Shown in pieces: positions 23,141-35,607 of a stretch of DNA of 64,000 bases (position 1 is the stretch's first letter; the number at the start of each line of letters is the position of its first letter). The stretch spans positions 45,036,823 through 45,100,822 of the forward strand of contig OX422218.1 of the NCBI GenBank assembly GCA_949130495.1, in the 5' to 3' direction. The notes beneath the pieces are model-generated. The model was not told where the DNA came from. It was given only the letters and a program-made list of their open reading frames with translations, and searched no databases. Source of the DNA: Sambucus nigra. Lineage: Eukaryota > Streptophyta > Magnoliopsida > Dipsacales > Adoxaceae. The position numbers and the translations under genes were made by a program.

Positions 23141-23312
23141 CTGAAACGTGAACAAAATTCATCAGTCTACAGTTATCATCGAATCTCAATTAACTGAAGA
23201 CTTAAACGTAAAAGCAGGAATACAACAAATCCTAAAAATAGGGCTCTATAGCAAAAACGTTAAGCTGAAAGCGAAATAAGCCGTACAGATCCTATGGACA
23301 CTAGAACCTGAT

Positions 23313-23324
23313 GCTCTGATACCA
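23313..23324 (-). promoter_or_regulatory. Primer-binding site for initiator Met tRNA
   Basis: TGGTATCAGAGC in element orientation, two bases inside the 5' LTR end. It is the standard iMet primer site of plant chromoviruses. A short leader of about 170 bp separates it from the gag ATG at 23140. Confidence 0.93.
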
Positions 23325-23326
23325 CC

Positions 23327-26298
23327 TGTGACACCCCGCCTAATTAAATACTGGGTGATCACTCCTTTATTAAATTAAATCAAGGTAAATAGTTGGTTCA
23401 TTCTCAGCATCACTGTCGATAAAAATAATTTTTCCAATTTAACACCCTAAATAATTAAGCTAAGTGTCAAAACCATTTTTTTTTTTTTTTCAAACTTCCA
23501 AATTTTAATTAAAGAAAAGATTTATTAATTCAAACAACATTTCTACAATATAAAATCACACCACGATGAACTAAAATAAAACCATACATTCACCAATCGA
23601 ATGTCGACAATATAAATCTAAAAGTCATAAACCATCCTGAATAAATCCCATAAACAATCCTGGAATAACTGAAATATAAATGAAAATCCCAACAATAAAT
23701 GAAATGATGAAAAGGGCGACACGTGCCCAATAATGAGAGTGATAGGAGTGGAGTCAATAACAGAAGTCGTCTACTCAAGTAACCTGCAACTCCCACCTAA
23801 GCTGCAGCTCGTTCTTCTCAAAGGATCCTAAGCAAGACGCCCCTGTGGCTGGGCACCTGAAAATATACATATATATACACAAGAGAGAGAGAGAGAAGGA
23901 AACGGGTCAGGGCCCGAAAGTGTGTTTGATTTTAAAAATACGTTAAGCAAGTATTTAAAATGATACAGGCCAATGCAACATCATATTAGTTCGTCTCTCT
24001 CTTGAGAAATACTCACCACTCTTCTAATGTGCACTCCTACCGCACTAACCTACCCAACGATTCGTTTCTTAGCTTACGCATATATTATCAAAACCGAACG
24101 ATGTCAATGTTTTAAAAAGGTTACTTTCAATATGTAGTACTCCTCTCGTTTTAGCTTCTTTAAATTATAAGGTTTCCCAGTGTCTTCTCATACTTCCACA
24201 AAACAAGTAATTAATAATAGTCGACAACCATGTTCTACTTATCAAATTACAGTAGGCAGTTTAAAGTTTATAACCTCATATATATATTAACTACTCGTAT
24301 AATATATATATATAACAGCACCCCAACTAAACTATGGTGCGGGCATACTCTGCTATCCAATCCCCGTATTGCTCACACAAAGGGAAATACAAGTTCGGAA
24401 TCACTCTCGAACTGTATTAACATATACAAAACAACGTTGAGGCGAAGCATAGATTCCAAGTCCAAGAGGTCAGTACATACCCACACGTCTCTTAGGACCG
24501 TCCGACTATCAATCTGATAGCCCGTACCTAGGATCTCTATCTTCTAGGGTACAAATCAATATCCCCCATAAATCAACACAAGATAAGATTGTCCCAGCGC
24601 GGTAACCTCAGGGATAGCAAGTAGCGCGGGTACGTTTTTCACATGTATATAATATATGTACACACAATTATATAAATATACCCATTTCATCATATTAATA
24701 TAGGTTTCTCTCGTAACCCATAGTCACAACATTTATCTTTAATTTCCCATTATCATGATTACGTATAAGGTTTCGTCTCTAACCTTAACTCGAAGAGTTT
24801 TCTCACTCGTTACCTAATACTCATGGGTCATATCCTTACCAATCTAAAATTCAGTAAGTGACTTTATTTAATTCCAACGTAACTCTCTTACGCACCTCAC
24901 CCTTAAGTTTCATAAATTCAACCTAAAGTAAATATCCCATAATTACCCTTCTCGTTGAAGATTAAAGGTTCTAACATTGATCCCTATACCCTACTGGTTC
25001 TCAATATCTCCCAAATCCTTTTATTTATAATGCCCAAGAAATATTCCATGGTAAATTAATTCAACTAATTAAACAAGGGGAAAAAGAGTTTGCCAGGAGG
25101 GGTCGATCGATCGACGTCTGGGGCTCGATCGATCGAACCTTCGATCGATCGACGCTCTAGGTTCGATCGATCGATCAAACAGGTATTTCGATTTCTGCAG
25201 AAGTGCAGTTACGGGTTTGACTAATATTCTTCATTCAAATCCATAATTTTCAACACTAATCGTCCCAAGACTTATACTACAATCATGGTAATATATTTCC
25301 AGATGTTTCTAACGTTAAGCATGCATATAACCATCATTAAACATGATTAAACAACCTAAAATCTCCTCTAATCATCAAGAACCCTAAGTTTTCTTAACTT
25401 TTGTTCTAATCAGTTTTCTCCAGAATTTCCTTCTAACATAACATCACAAATTCGTGGGTTAATCATCTACTTCACATATTAATTTCCAGAATAAGGTTAT
25501 GATGATTTCTACATGCAAATCCCTATCAAAATTTGGGGTTTTCTTCCTTTAATTATACTCCTAATCATTCCTACACTAATATGATTATTGCACCAACGAA
25601 AATACGCAAGTTAAACACTTGCCTGGGATTTCAGAGGTCTGGTTTCCTGCTGATATTGGTGTGGTTGCGTTCTCCTCCTCGCGATCTACGCGTTGGTGGT
25701 GACGGCGGTGGAATCGGTGGTGTTATGGGCCTTGAATCACCTTGAGAGCTCTCTCCTCTCTTCTCCAATGGCCGTTCTAGGGTTCTGAATGTTCTAACCC
25801 TAAAAGGCTGGCTTAAATGGCTGCTAAGGATGGCTGAAATTCGTGGGTTTAATTACCCTATTTTATAAAATGACCAAAATGCCCTCCCGGGTCACTAATT
25901 AAGCCTAAAAACATCCCGAGACCCAAACTAAACCCCCGGGTACACTTTTCTGACTATCTCGACCTTTCCGGATGCGTTGGCGCACTCAAAACGACCATAC
26001 GGACAACTTATAAAATATTCACTTTTTAATTAACGTAATTAGTCCCGACGTGGCACGGGCACGTCCCGACTTAAATTTCCGAAATAGTCATTTAATTCAC
26101 TTATGACATTCAATATAACCAATATAATATATTACTATGCTCATTAGTAATATTCAACAAGTTTCCCATAATTACTAACTCTAGGCACGTTAATAATTAT
26201 AACATAATTAATTTCCGGATTTTTTTATTAAATAAATCATCACATTAAATTTAATAAATCCCCAAATTAAATATAACATAAAAATACGGGGTATTACA
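23327..26298 (-). repeat. 5' LTR of the chromovirus (right copy)
   Basis: 2972 bp, partner of 15467-18438, differing at roughly two dozen positions by eye. As the 5' LTR it would hold the promoter. A TATAAATAA string on the minus strand near 25028 and TTTATAAAATAGGG near 25866 are candidates, unproven. It carries the same GATC-rich palindrome cluster (about 25102-25180). Confidence 0.96.
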
Positions 26299-29200
26299 AT
26301 GAGAAGGCATTTAGTTACTGTGTATTACGTTGGTCCCCTGCGAAGTGTTGGGTTTATTTTTCAATTTCTCCCTTTATCGGTTTGTTTACAAGCCTAAGTA
26401 TATTTATTTCTAATTTTTAGTCATATACTCAAACCGTGAGTCCTGTTATTACGTGACCAATTATTATATGTCGTGTTGGTTCCATGCAAGGTGTTCACGC
26501 CTCTTTTGAGGTTTTTCGGTGCTTGTTTTCTATTTTCACCCTTTAAAGACATGTTTTCCAAACTAAGTGTAATTAATTGAAGTTTTGTTCAAATTCTCAA
26601 ACCATGAGTCCCGTGAATATGAGGTCAGTTTATACGTGTTACGTTGGTCTCGTGTGAGGTATCCGTGCCTCTAGCAGGGTTGTTTGGTGGTCGTTTTACA
26701 TTTTAACACCTCAATGGTATATTTTCAAGTATAAGTCTAACTATTTGCAAGTTTTGGTCATATTCTCAATTCGGGAGTCCTGCGACTACATCGTTAGTCG
26801 ATACAATTACATTGGTACCATCTTTGTGTTCTTTCCTCTTGTGGGATCGTTTGGATGATGTTTTCCATTTTTCCCTTTAATGGCATGTTTTGAAGCATAA
26901 GTCTAACTATTTTCAAGTTTTAGTCATATTCAAAAATTGAGAATCAACTGACTACGTACTCAGTTACCATGTGTTACATTGGTACCATGCAAGGTATCCG
27001 CGCCTCTTACGGGACCACTTGAGGTTTTTTTTGCATTTTTCTATTTAACGCCATGTTTTCAAACCGAAATCTAACTATTTTAAATTTTTTGTCATATATC
27101 AAACTGAGAGTCTTGTGACTATGTGGTCAGTTTCTACTTGTTATGTTGGTTCGAGCGACGCATTTGTTCTTCATACGATATGGTTTGGTGGTTATTCTGT
27201 GATTTCACCTTTTAACGACATGTTTTCAAGCATAAATCTCTATATTTCCAAGCTTTGGTCATATTATCAAACCGAAAAGCTGATGACTATGTGTTTTATT
27301 ACTACATATTACGTTGGTTTTGTGTGAGGTGATTATTCCACTTGGAGGGAATTTGGTGTCTATTTATTATCCTAAGTCTATCTATTTCCATTTTTCGATC
27401 ATATTATAAAACAGAGAGTCGTGTGATTATGAGATCAGTAGCGACGTGTTACATTGGTCCCTTGTGAGGAACTCATGCCTCTTGTATGGCTATTTTGGGG
27501 TTAATTTGCATTTTTGCCCTTTAATGACCTATTTTCAAGCCTACGTATATCTTTTTGCAAGCTTTGATCATATACTAAAATTGATAGACCCGTAACTAAA
27601 TAGTTAGTTGTTATGTATTACATTGGTCCCATACGAGGTGTTCGTTCCTCTTATAAGGTTGTTTGGTGGTCGTGTTACATTTTCTACCTTCAACGATATG
27701 TTTTCAAGCTCGAGCTTAATTATTTTCAAATTATAATCATATTCTCAAACCCAAAATGATTTGACTATGCAGCCAGTTGCTATGTTGGTCTTGTGTGACA
27801 TTTTCATACCACCTGTGTGGTTATTTGGGGTTTGTTTTTCATTTTCTCCCCATAAAGGCATATTTACAAGCCTAAGTCTATTTATTTGCAAGTTTTGGTC
27901 ATATTCTCAAATCAGGAGTCCCGTGACTATGTGTCTAGTGGCTACGTTTTATGTTGGTTCCATGCGAGGTGTTCATAACTTTTATGGTGTTATTTGATAG
28001 TTGTTTTCGATTTTCACCCTTTTGTGGCATGTTTTCAAAACTAAGTGTAACTATTTGAAGTTTCGATCAAAATCTCAAGCCGTGTGTCCCGTGACTATAA
28101 GGTTAATTGCAATGTGTTACATTGGTGTCGTGTGAGGTGTGCGTGCCTCTTATGGGGCCATTTTGTTGATGTTTTGCATTTTCCCCCTTTAACGACCTAT
28201 TCTCATGTCTAAGTCTATCAATTTCAATGTTTTGATCATATTCTCAAACGAGGAGTTCCATGACTATGCGATTAATTACTACGTGTTATGTTGGTCCCGT
28301 GCGAGGTGTACATGCCTTTTGTGGGGCTTTTTGGTGATAGTTTTATGTTTTCACACTTCAATGATAATTTTTCAAGTTTAAGTCTGAATATTTACAAGTT
28401 TTAGTCATATCCTCAAACTGGAAGTCCTGTGATAACGTGGTCAATTGCTATATAATTACAAGCTTTTGTATTTTCATCATTTGATGGACTATTTTCAAGT
28501 CTAAGTCTATCTATTTGGATGTTCTAACCATATACTCAAATCGGGAGTCCCATGACTATGTGGTTAGTTTCTACGTATGCCATTGGTCCCGTACGAGCTA
28601 TTCGGACCTCTCGTGGGGCTAATTGGTGGACATTTTATGGTTTTTTCCTTCAACGGCATGATTTCAAGCCTAAGTCTAATTATTTTCATGTGTTAGTAAT
28701 ATTCTAAAGCTAGGAGTTACGTGACTACATGATCAGTTGCTATATGTTACGTTGGTCCCGTGCAAGGTGTTCAGGCTTCTTACGTGGCCGTTCAATGGTT
28801 TTTTTCATTTTTGCAAGTTTTGGTCATACTCTCAAATCGGGAGTCCCATGATTATGCGGTCAGTTGCTACGTGTTACATTGGTCTTGTGCAAGGTGTTCT
28901 TTACACTTGCAGAGATGCTTGGTGGTAGTTTTACATTTTTGTCCTTCAATGGTAATTTGTCAAGACTAAGTCTAACTATTTTCAAGTTTTGGTATTATTC
29001 TCAAGCCGAAGTCATTTGACTGCGTGGTCAGTTTTTACATGTTGTATTATTCCCGTGCGAGGTGTTCGTGCCTCTTGTTGGGTCATTTGGGGGTTGTTTT
29101 AAATTTTTTCCCTTTAACGGCATGTTTACAAGACTGAGTTTAATTATTTTCAAGTTTTAGTTCTATTCTCAAACTAGGAGTCCCATGACTAAGCGGCTAG

Positions 29201-30173
29201 TTTTTATGTGTTACGTTTGTCCAGTGCTGGTTGTTCATGACTCTAGCGGTCCGTTTGGGGGCAGTTTTTAATTTTCATCCTTCAATGACATGCTTTCAAG
29301 TATAAATCTAACTATTTGCAAGTTTTGGTTATATTTTCAAATTGGGAGTTCGTGACTAGGAGATTAGTTGCTATTTTTTATGTTGGCCCGTGAACTTTGT
29401 CCGTTCTTCGGATGGGGCCATTTTGTGATTCTTTTGCATTTTCTCCCTTTAGCAATAAGTTTTCGAGATTAAGTCTAACTATTTGGAATTTTTTTCGTAT
29501 TCTCAAACCTAGAGTTCTGTCACTATGTGGTTAGTTTCTACATGTTACGTTGCTCTGTGCGAGGTGTTCAGGCCCTTAAAGGTCTATTTTGGGGATATTT
29601 TTTGTTTTTGCCCTTAAACAGAAAAATTTCAAGTCTAAATGTAACTATTTTAAAGTTTTGTTATGATTCTCAAACTGGGAGTCATATGATTGCACAATCA
29701 GTTTCTACATGGTATGCTGGTCCCGTGCGAGGTGTTTGTGCCTCTTGCAAGGCTGTTTGGTGTTTTTTTTGTACATTTTCCCTTTAAAGGCATGCTTACA
29801 AGCCCAAGTCCAATTATTTACATGTTTTGGTTATATTCTCAAAATGGGCCCCCTCTTATAATTTGGTTAGTTAATATGGGTTACGTTGGTCCGATGCAAG
29901 GCATTCATGCCGCTAGTAGAACTGTTTCGGTGCAGTTCTGTATTTTCTCCCTTTAACGGCATCCTTTCAGGCCTCACTCTAAGTATTTTCATGTTATGGT
30001 TATATTATCAAAACTGAGAGTCCTGTGACCATGCGATTAGTTGATACGTCTTATGTTGGCCCGTACGACTTGTTTGTTCCTCTTGCATGGCCATTTGGGG
30101 ATTATTTTCCATTTTATCCCTTTAACAACATGCTTTTAAGACAAAGTCCAATTGTTTGGAATTTTTATTCATA
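26299..30173 (+). repeat. Satellite array, block 3
   Basis: The same monomer family and orientation resumes immediately after the chromovirus with the duplicated ATGAG. Joining 15466 to 26304 gives a normal monomer through the 'gggagtc' and 'ttagttactgtgt' steps. Landmark spacing measured here is 166 bp (26751 to 26917) and 168 bp for the next unit. It ends at TCATA (30169-30173), the left target copy of the next element. About 23 monomers. Confidence 0.93.
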
Positions 30174-31821
30174 TGTTGAATCCCGAATTTTAATTATCTC
30201 AATTAAAATCAAACTATTAATAATTTCCTTTTATATAAATTCAAGATGATGCGGAAGCGTAAGATGGTTCACAAAATAAGCAAAAGCCAAATTTTAATTT
30301 CTTAAACAAATTAAAATTACACCAAGTTAAGTAAAATTAATCAATTAATATATTCACTTAAACCGATTAATTAATCCAAGTCCTAGAATTTGCCTAATTC
30401 ACATTTATCGATATTAGCAAATTAGGCGAAACCAAATTTTAGCAAATGACTTGAATTAAATAAACTTACCCAATATTTAATATAAGTCCCAAATTAAATT
30501 GAGTGTGATAATTTAAACCAAATTTTATCTTGATTTCTCCTAAGCATGCGTTCTAAATTATTTATGCAAGATAAAACAAACCAATCACACTACGCCGCGA
30601 TGTACGAGGAAAAACCCAAGACGGGAAACAACCTCGGACGGCCCTAGCCACAAATCCACTAGATACGGAATTACAAGTACAAGACAGATAGACTTACAAC
30701 GCACGACTCGATCCCTCTCAAGCCTCGACGCTTCTTCTTGTAGACACCTCTTCCTAGCGGATAACCTTGGATTACCACCACGGTCTCGGAATCCACCGAT
30801 GGGACTTTATATGGTCACCGTCACCCGTACATGGAGCCTTTCTCTGTGTGGGTAAATTAACATAGAAACACTTCTTCTTTCTTCGTGGGAGGTAGAAGCA
30901 AAACCCGAAACTTCTCTTCTTGAATTCGGTAGAGAAAAACCGGTGCCAAACTCCAAGCAATTTGATATGTATATAAGAACTTGGATAAACAATATGGGTG
31001 TAAAACACTAGCGTGATAAAATATTTTTCTCTAAAAATCTCACTCAAAACATGAACATTTTCCTAAACAATTTTTTCTCTCAAACTCTCTCTAAGACATA
31101 AACTAGGTTGGAAAAGTTAAGTTAGAAAATGTCATTCCCGCTATTGATAAAGTCTGAAAAAGTTGGTTACAAACTTAGTGGGTGCAAAACTTCCAAAAAA
31201 ACTGCCCAAAACTGTTCCCGCCTGGCATCTCGTTCGAACGACATTTCGTTCGAATGAAATCTCGTTCGAACGAGACTTCTAACGACGTTCCAGATTGAAC
31301 TCGTTAGAAACTCGTTGGAAATCTCGTTAGAACGAACAATCTCGTTTGAACGACATTTCGAACGACGGACCAGTATACCTTGGTGGGAACTCGTTGGCAG
31401 GTTCGTTCGAACGACAATCTCGTTCGAATGAATCTATCGAACGAAAAACCAGAAAGTTTGGAAAATTCGATTTTAGCCCAGAAAACTTTATAAACTTATT
31501 TTAAAGTTTTATTTAATTCTTTCTGAAAATTGAAACACAGTTTTTACAAAACCTAACACCCAATAAACTTTGTTCCAAGCTCCTATATATATAATATTGA
31601 ATTCATACCTTGGGAGCATGGAACTATGGTTGATGACGTAGAAACGAGGCACGCAAACCGGCACATTTGATGAAGCTTTATACTCTTTGCCGCTACGTCT
31701 TCAACAAACACTTCATAGGCTTGAGAGGATTACAATTACACACTATCCTATGAATAAATGTTTTTGTCCGGAATTGAGCCAACACTATACATGGACTCAA
31801 TTGGAAATTTGTGTCCTTACA
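30174..31821 (-). repeat. 3' LTR of the gag-only element (left copy)
   Basis: 1648 bp. It contains a dense cluster of imperfect palindromes built on TCGTTCGAACGA at about 31229-31446, and a TATATATA string near 31585 on the element strand. The small minus-strand frames at 30772-31047 recur in the other LTR and are fortuitous. Confidence 0.92.
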
Positions 31822-31836
31822 AATCTCCCCCTTTGG
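31822..31836 (-). promoter_or_regulatory. Polypurine tract of the gag-only element
   Basis: CCAAAGGGGGAGATT in element orientation, directly before the TGTAAGG start of the 3' LTR. It is nearly identical to the tracts at 6693 and 9242. Further AGGGGGAGA-type copies lie upstream at about 32042-32075, 32100-32125 and 32172-32190, recalling the multiplied PPTs reported for Sireviruses. Confidence 0.85.
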
Positions 31837-33578
31837 CTATTCTGGGACAAAAACCAAACAAAACTCCTAAAGGGCCGTCAAGCTCACTAGACTCAATAAC
31901 ATGACCCACCCAAACTTGACTCAACCCAAGGATCAAATGCTTTGCCATTAAACAATGCCTCTTTAGAAGAATTCCTGCACACTTAAGCAAACTCATCAAA
32001 TGCATAGGGAATATCAAAGTATTAAATGCAATTAATTAATTACTCCCCCTAAATTAAATCTCCCCTTTATCAAACACATGACCTACTTAGAAAGACGTCT
32101 CCCCCTAAGATAAATCTCCCCCAAACTAAGATACGATAATAATAGGATTAGATACCATTTCTCCACCTATCATTTCTCCCCCTTTTTGTTCAGGAATAGG
32201 CAAAAGATAAAGAACTAATAAACATAAAAGCATGTTGAAGCTTAAAGTGATAAGACATGAAAGCATATGGGCAACAAAAGCAAGGCAAAGGCAAAAAAAA
32301 ATATCATATATATATGTACTATAAATATATCAAAATGCACACGCACATATATATATATAGATATAAACGTACACATGACACAAAATACAATAAGTTTGCA
32401 CACTCGTATGGCAAAAATGTGTCATATGGAAACGGAAGTGTTGGGGTGTGAACTAGTAACAATTAAATTTAGATCCAATCACTTAAAACATGTTCACGGA
32501 GTTCTCAATTCATTGCAAACTTCATCACATTTGAATATAACCTCACGTGACAATATGAAGATTGAACTCAATGAACAAACAAACACAATGCATACAAGCC
32601 TAGCATGATGATGATTCTACAAACCAAATAGAGTCATGACATTAAAGACAACTAGGATAAACGGACATTGTGCAAACCGTTGATATACCATCCAATTCTC
32701 CCTCAATAAGCATATATATTCTTTTGTTTTTGAATGAATATATCAAACAAACATAGGCCTTGGCAATTGTTTTCTTTTTAATGCCAAATATTCTGTTTTT
32801 AGGCCTTTGGATCACGTATTTCTTTTAGATCCAATAAACGGTGGCTTACTATCACAAAGGATTTAATTCATCCTTTCAGAGCCCTTCCCCGTGCACATTT
32901 TATTTATCATGTTTTTATTTTATCACACAAATCTCACATGCAACGGATTTTGACATGCACTAGTCCTCCTAGGTCATAGAAATGTAGATGACTAGATTGG
33001 TAGGAGAACACCTCAAAAAGCTCAAATATAACATGTGACATTAAGATTTCAAAAGAGCTCGTGCATGTGTGAATAGAGGCATATAAAAATAGAATCCATT
33101 TAAACAATACAAAATCCAACTACTCCATATAAAACATGGTAAAGAACATTTTAAGGATTGAAAATCTAAACCAAAAGTTCTAGCCACGTGGGAGCGTAAA
33201 AGATGGGATTCAAACAAAAATATATGCCACATAGAGTGTGTCAAACTAAAATACACACAAAATAAAAATCTTTTTGAGTTTTTAACATCTTTAATCAAAA
33301 ATAAATATTTACTCAAAAGGATAAACAAAAATCATTTGAACTTTTCATTAAGCTTAAGTTACCAAGAGGTAAAATTCAAATGATAAACAAAAGTCTTTTT
33401 GTATTTTTCATTTAATGCAACCAAAATGAAGGAAATATAATACAAAAGATAAAAAAAATCATAATTCTAGCATGTGATAATCATGGAGCATAGACTAGAA
33501 AATGATTAAACAAGCATACATTTAGCATGTGAATATAGCATGAAGTACAAAAGCTAAAGTATGCAAACACTAACACAT
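31837..33578 (-). other. 3' noncoding region with a conserved block (about 32780-33260)
   Basis: No credible gene on either strand. The block at about 33260-32780 (minus) aligns with 5235-5690 and 7760-8215. In element orientation it has a TTTTAGTTTGACACAC step, TGTGGCATAT, GAATCC, CCACGTGGCTAGAAC, ATGGATTCTATTTT, CACACATGCACGAGCT and GCCACCGTTTATTGGATC. AT and AC simple repeats lie at about 32305-32370. Conservation between otherwise diverged elements suggests a role such as RNA packaging or 3' processing, but this is inference. Confidence 0.6.
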
Positions 33579-35545
33579 TCATCCTTTAGATTTAGCAAGG
33601 GAGGAAGCATGTGAAAGTAAATGAAAATCATAAACCCTATTTTGTAAGGCAACCAAGTCGGATTTCCTAACCCAAATTAATGAAGAATGACTATCTTGGG
33701 GTGTAGGAACTTTAACTAACATGGTTACTTTTCTATGGGATTTTCTAGGAATTCGTTTAAGATCAAAACAAAATTTCGTAAGATGACCTTTTCGACCACA
33801 ATGTGAACAAGTAAAGACATGTCGAAAAGAGTTACTTAAGGAGTGATCTTTAAATGTATTCCTAGTAGATTCTCCTAAAACGTTGGTTTTGACTTTAGAG
33901 GTAAATTCATTACACGTATTGAAGCCTAAACCACAAGTGTCATTTTTAATTTGGACCGTTCCTAAGATTTTATCTATTTTTTCCGAATGACATTCCAAAT
34001 CAAATTTGACATTACTAGAGTCTTTTAATTTATTTTGCAATTCTAAAATGTTAGACTCTAATAAAACATTGCGCTATTCAAATGCAAGAAGCTCCTTTTT
34101 CAAGGATTCCATTAAACCCCTAAGGCTATCTCTTTCGCCTTCTACATATTCTAGCTTCTCTTGAAGAGTCCTCTCACGTGTCCTAAGGTCTTCTATTAAT
34201 GCATTTTCATCAATGACCTTGACACTCTCTCTTAAACTAACTTCTAACTTCAAATTAACTGTTTTTAATTTAATAGATTCTTTATAAAGTTCTTGAAAAG
34301 AATTTTGAAGTTCACTCACATTAACCTCTTCTTCATTTTCACTCTCTCTTTCTTCTTCACTCTCACTATCATAAAAAACAAGAGAATCATAAACTATGAC
34401 TTTGGAAGTGTCATGAGTTAAAGTTTCATCGATCGATGAGTTCTCACTATCACTCACATGACTAGCCAAAAAAGCCACAAAATTTTTCTTAGTGGGGGAA
34501 TCGGGCTTCTCTTCCTTATCACTATCACTAAGGGTTGCATTATATGAAATGGGTCTCTTACCCTCTTTCCTTAGTTTAGTGGGGCACTCATAAGCCCTAT
34601 GGCCATAACCTTCACAACCAAAACACTTATTAGACTCGTCCCTATCTAAATTTTCATTACTAGGTTTAGGGATCTTCTCGGCTTTAGGAATCTTCTCGGC
34701 TTTAGATATCTTTTCGCTCTTGTCATGCTTAGAAGATTCAAATTTCTTAAAATCATTTTTAAATTTATCTTTGTTAATTTTAAGAAATTTTCTAAATTTA
34801 CGTGCAAACAAAGCCATGTCTTCCGAGTCACTATCACTTTCGCTCTCTACTACTTGTTTGACCTCTTTTCGGGCTTTTAAAGCAACGCCCTTTTCGATTT
34901 TCTTTTTAGTTTTAGAGGAAAACATATCCCGTTCATAGGTTTGTAAATCACCTACAATCTCTTCTAATTTCGTAGAGGCTAAAGTGGATAAAGAATTTAA
35001 AACGGTCACTTTTGGAATAAATCTATCGGGTAGGGACCTTAAAATTTTCTTTACAACAAGGTCGTCAGGTATTTTCTCTCCCAAATTAAAAGATGAATTA
35101 ACAATATCAGAAAGTCTAGCATAAAATTCATCAAAGGTTTATTTTTCATTCATTTTGATAGTTTCAAATTGAGTGGTGAGGTTTTGGAGTTTTGAAGCTT
35201 TAACGACACTAGTTCCTTCATGAGTTAATTGTAAAATATCCCAAGCTTCTTTAGCGGTCTCACACGTCATAATACGTCGGAATTCATCTGGTGTGACAGC
35301 GCTAAAAAAGGCATTTAAACCTCGGGAATTGAAATTACAAGTTTAAACTCATTTTCAGTCCATCTATCGGCGGGTTTGATAACACGTTCATTTTCAACTA
35401 AATAAGTTAGTGGGGACCACCCATTAACAACAGACATCCAAACTCTTTCGTCGATAGATTTTAGTGCCGATCTCATACGCGCTTTCCAATACGGGTAGTT
35501 TGAACCATCGAAAATAGGAAATTTAGAAAATGGGGAAAAATCCAT
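33579..35545 (-). pseudogene. gag: Sirevirus-type Gag with two zinc knuckles (three disabling changes)
   Basis: It starts at ATG 35545 (MDFSPFSKFPIFDGSNYPYW); a TTG further up is not needed. Domains in order: DUF4219/UBN2-like N-terminus (NYPYWKARMRSALKSID, then a T-AKEAWDIL and KLQNLTTQFE region), first CCHC knuckle CFGCEGYGHRAYEC (34584-34625), acidic serine-rich stretch, coiled coil (about 34080-34300), second knuckle CSHCGRKGHLTKFC (33768-33809), basic tail. Breaks: a one-base frameshift near 35330, TAA at 35139-35141 and TAG at 34074-34076. Both knuckles keep all four ligands. The two-knuckle layout with a coil between is characteristic of Sirevirus (SIRE/Maximus) Gag. No pol follows. 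Confidence 0.87.
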
Positions 35546-35593
35546 TTTAGCCAAAAATTTAAAGGATCTTAACGAAATATATTATCGTTTCTG

Positions 35594-35605
35594 TCTCTGA
35601 TACCA
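35594..35605 (-). promoter_or_regulatory. Primer-binding site, initiator-Met type, of the gag-only element
   Basis: TGGTATCAGAGA in element orientation, two bases inside the 5' LTR. It has eleven of the twelve bases of the standard iMet primer site. Confidence 0.88.
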
Positions 35606-35607
35606 AT

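Larger units (their letters stand above)
15467..26298 (-). mobile_element. Full-length Ty3/gypsy chromovirus, Tekay/Del-like
   Basis: A complete LTR retrotransposon of 10,832 bp on the minus strand. Two 2972-bp LTRs begin TGTAATACCCC and end GGGGTGTCACA in element orientation. The 5-bp target duplication ATGAG occurs at 15462-15466 and 26299-26303. Internal order is 5' LTR (right), iMet primer site, gag, protease, RT, RNase H, integrase, chromodomain, polypurine tract, 3' LTR (left). The long LTRs, iMet priming, single gag-pol frame and C-terminal chromodomain fit the Tekay (Del) clade. A by-eye comparison of the LTRs finds about 23 substitutions plus two compensating 4-bp indels in simple repeats, about 0.8% divergence, so insertion was recent. 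Two in-frame amber stops in gag make this copy defective. Confidence 0.96.

Noticed and set aside
30772..31047. 91-codon minus-strand ORF repeated near 36202-36438
   Set aside because: It is inside the LTRs of the gag-only element; the duplication reflects the LTR pair.
31229..31446. Repeated TCGTTCGAACGA as a CRISPR-like array
   Set aside because: Units are imperfect palindromes with irregular spacing inside a plant LTR, and spacers are not of constant length.
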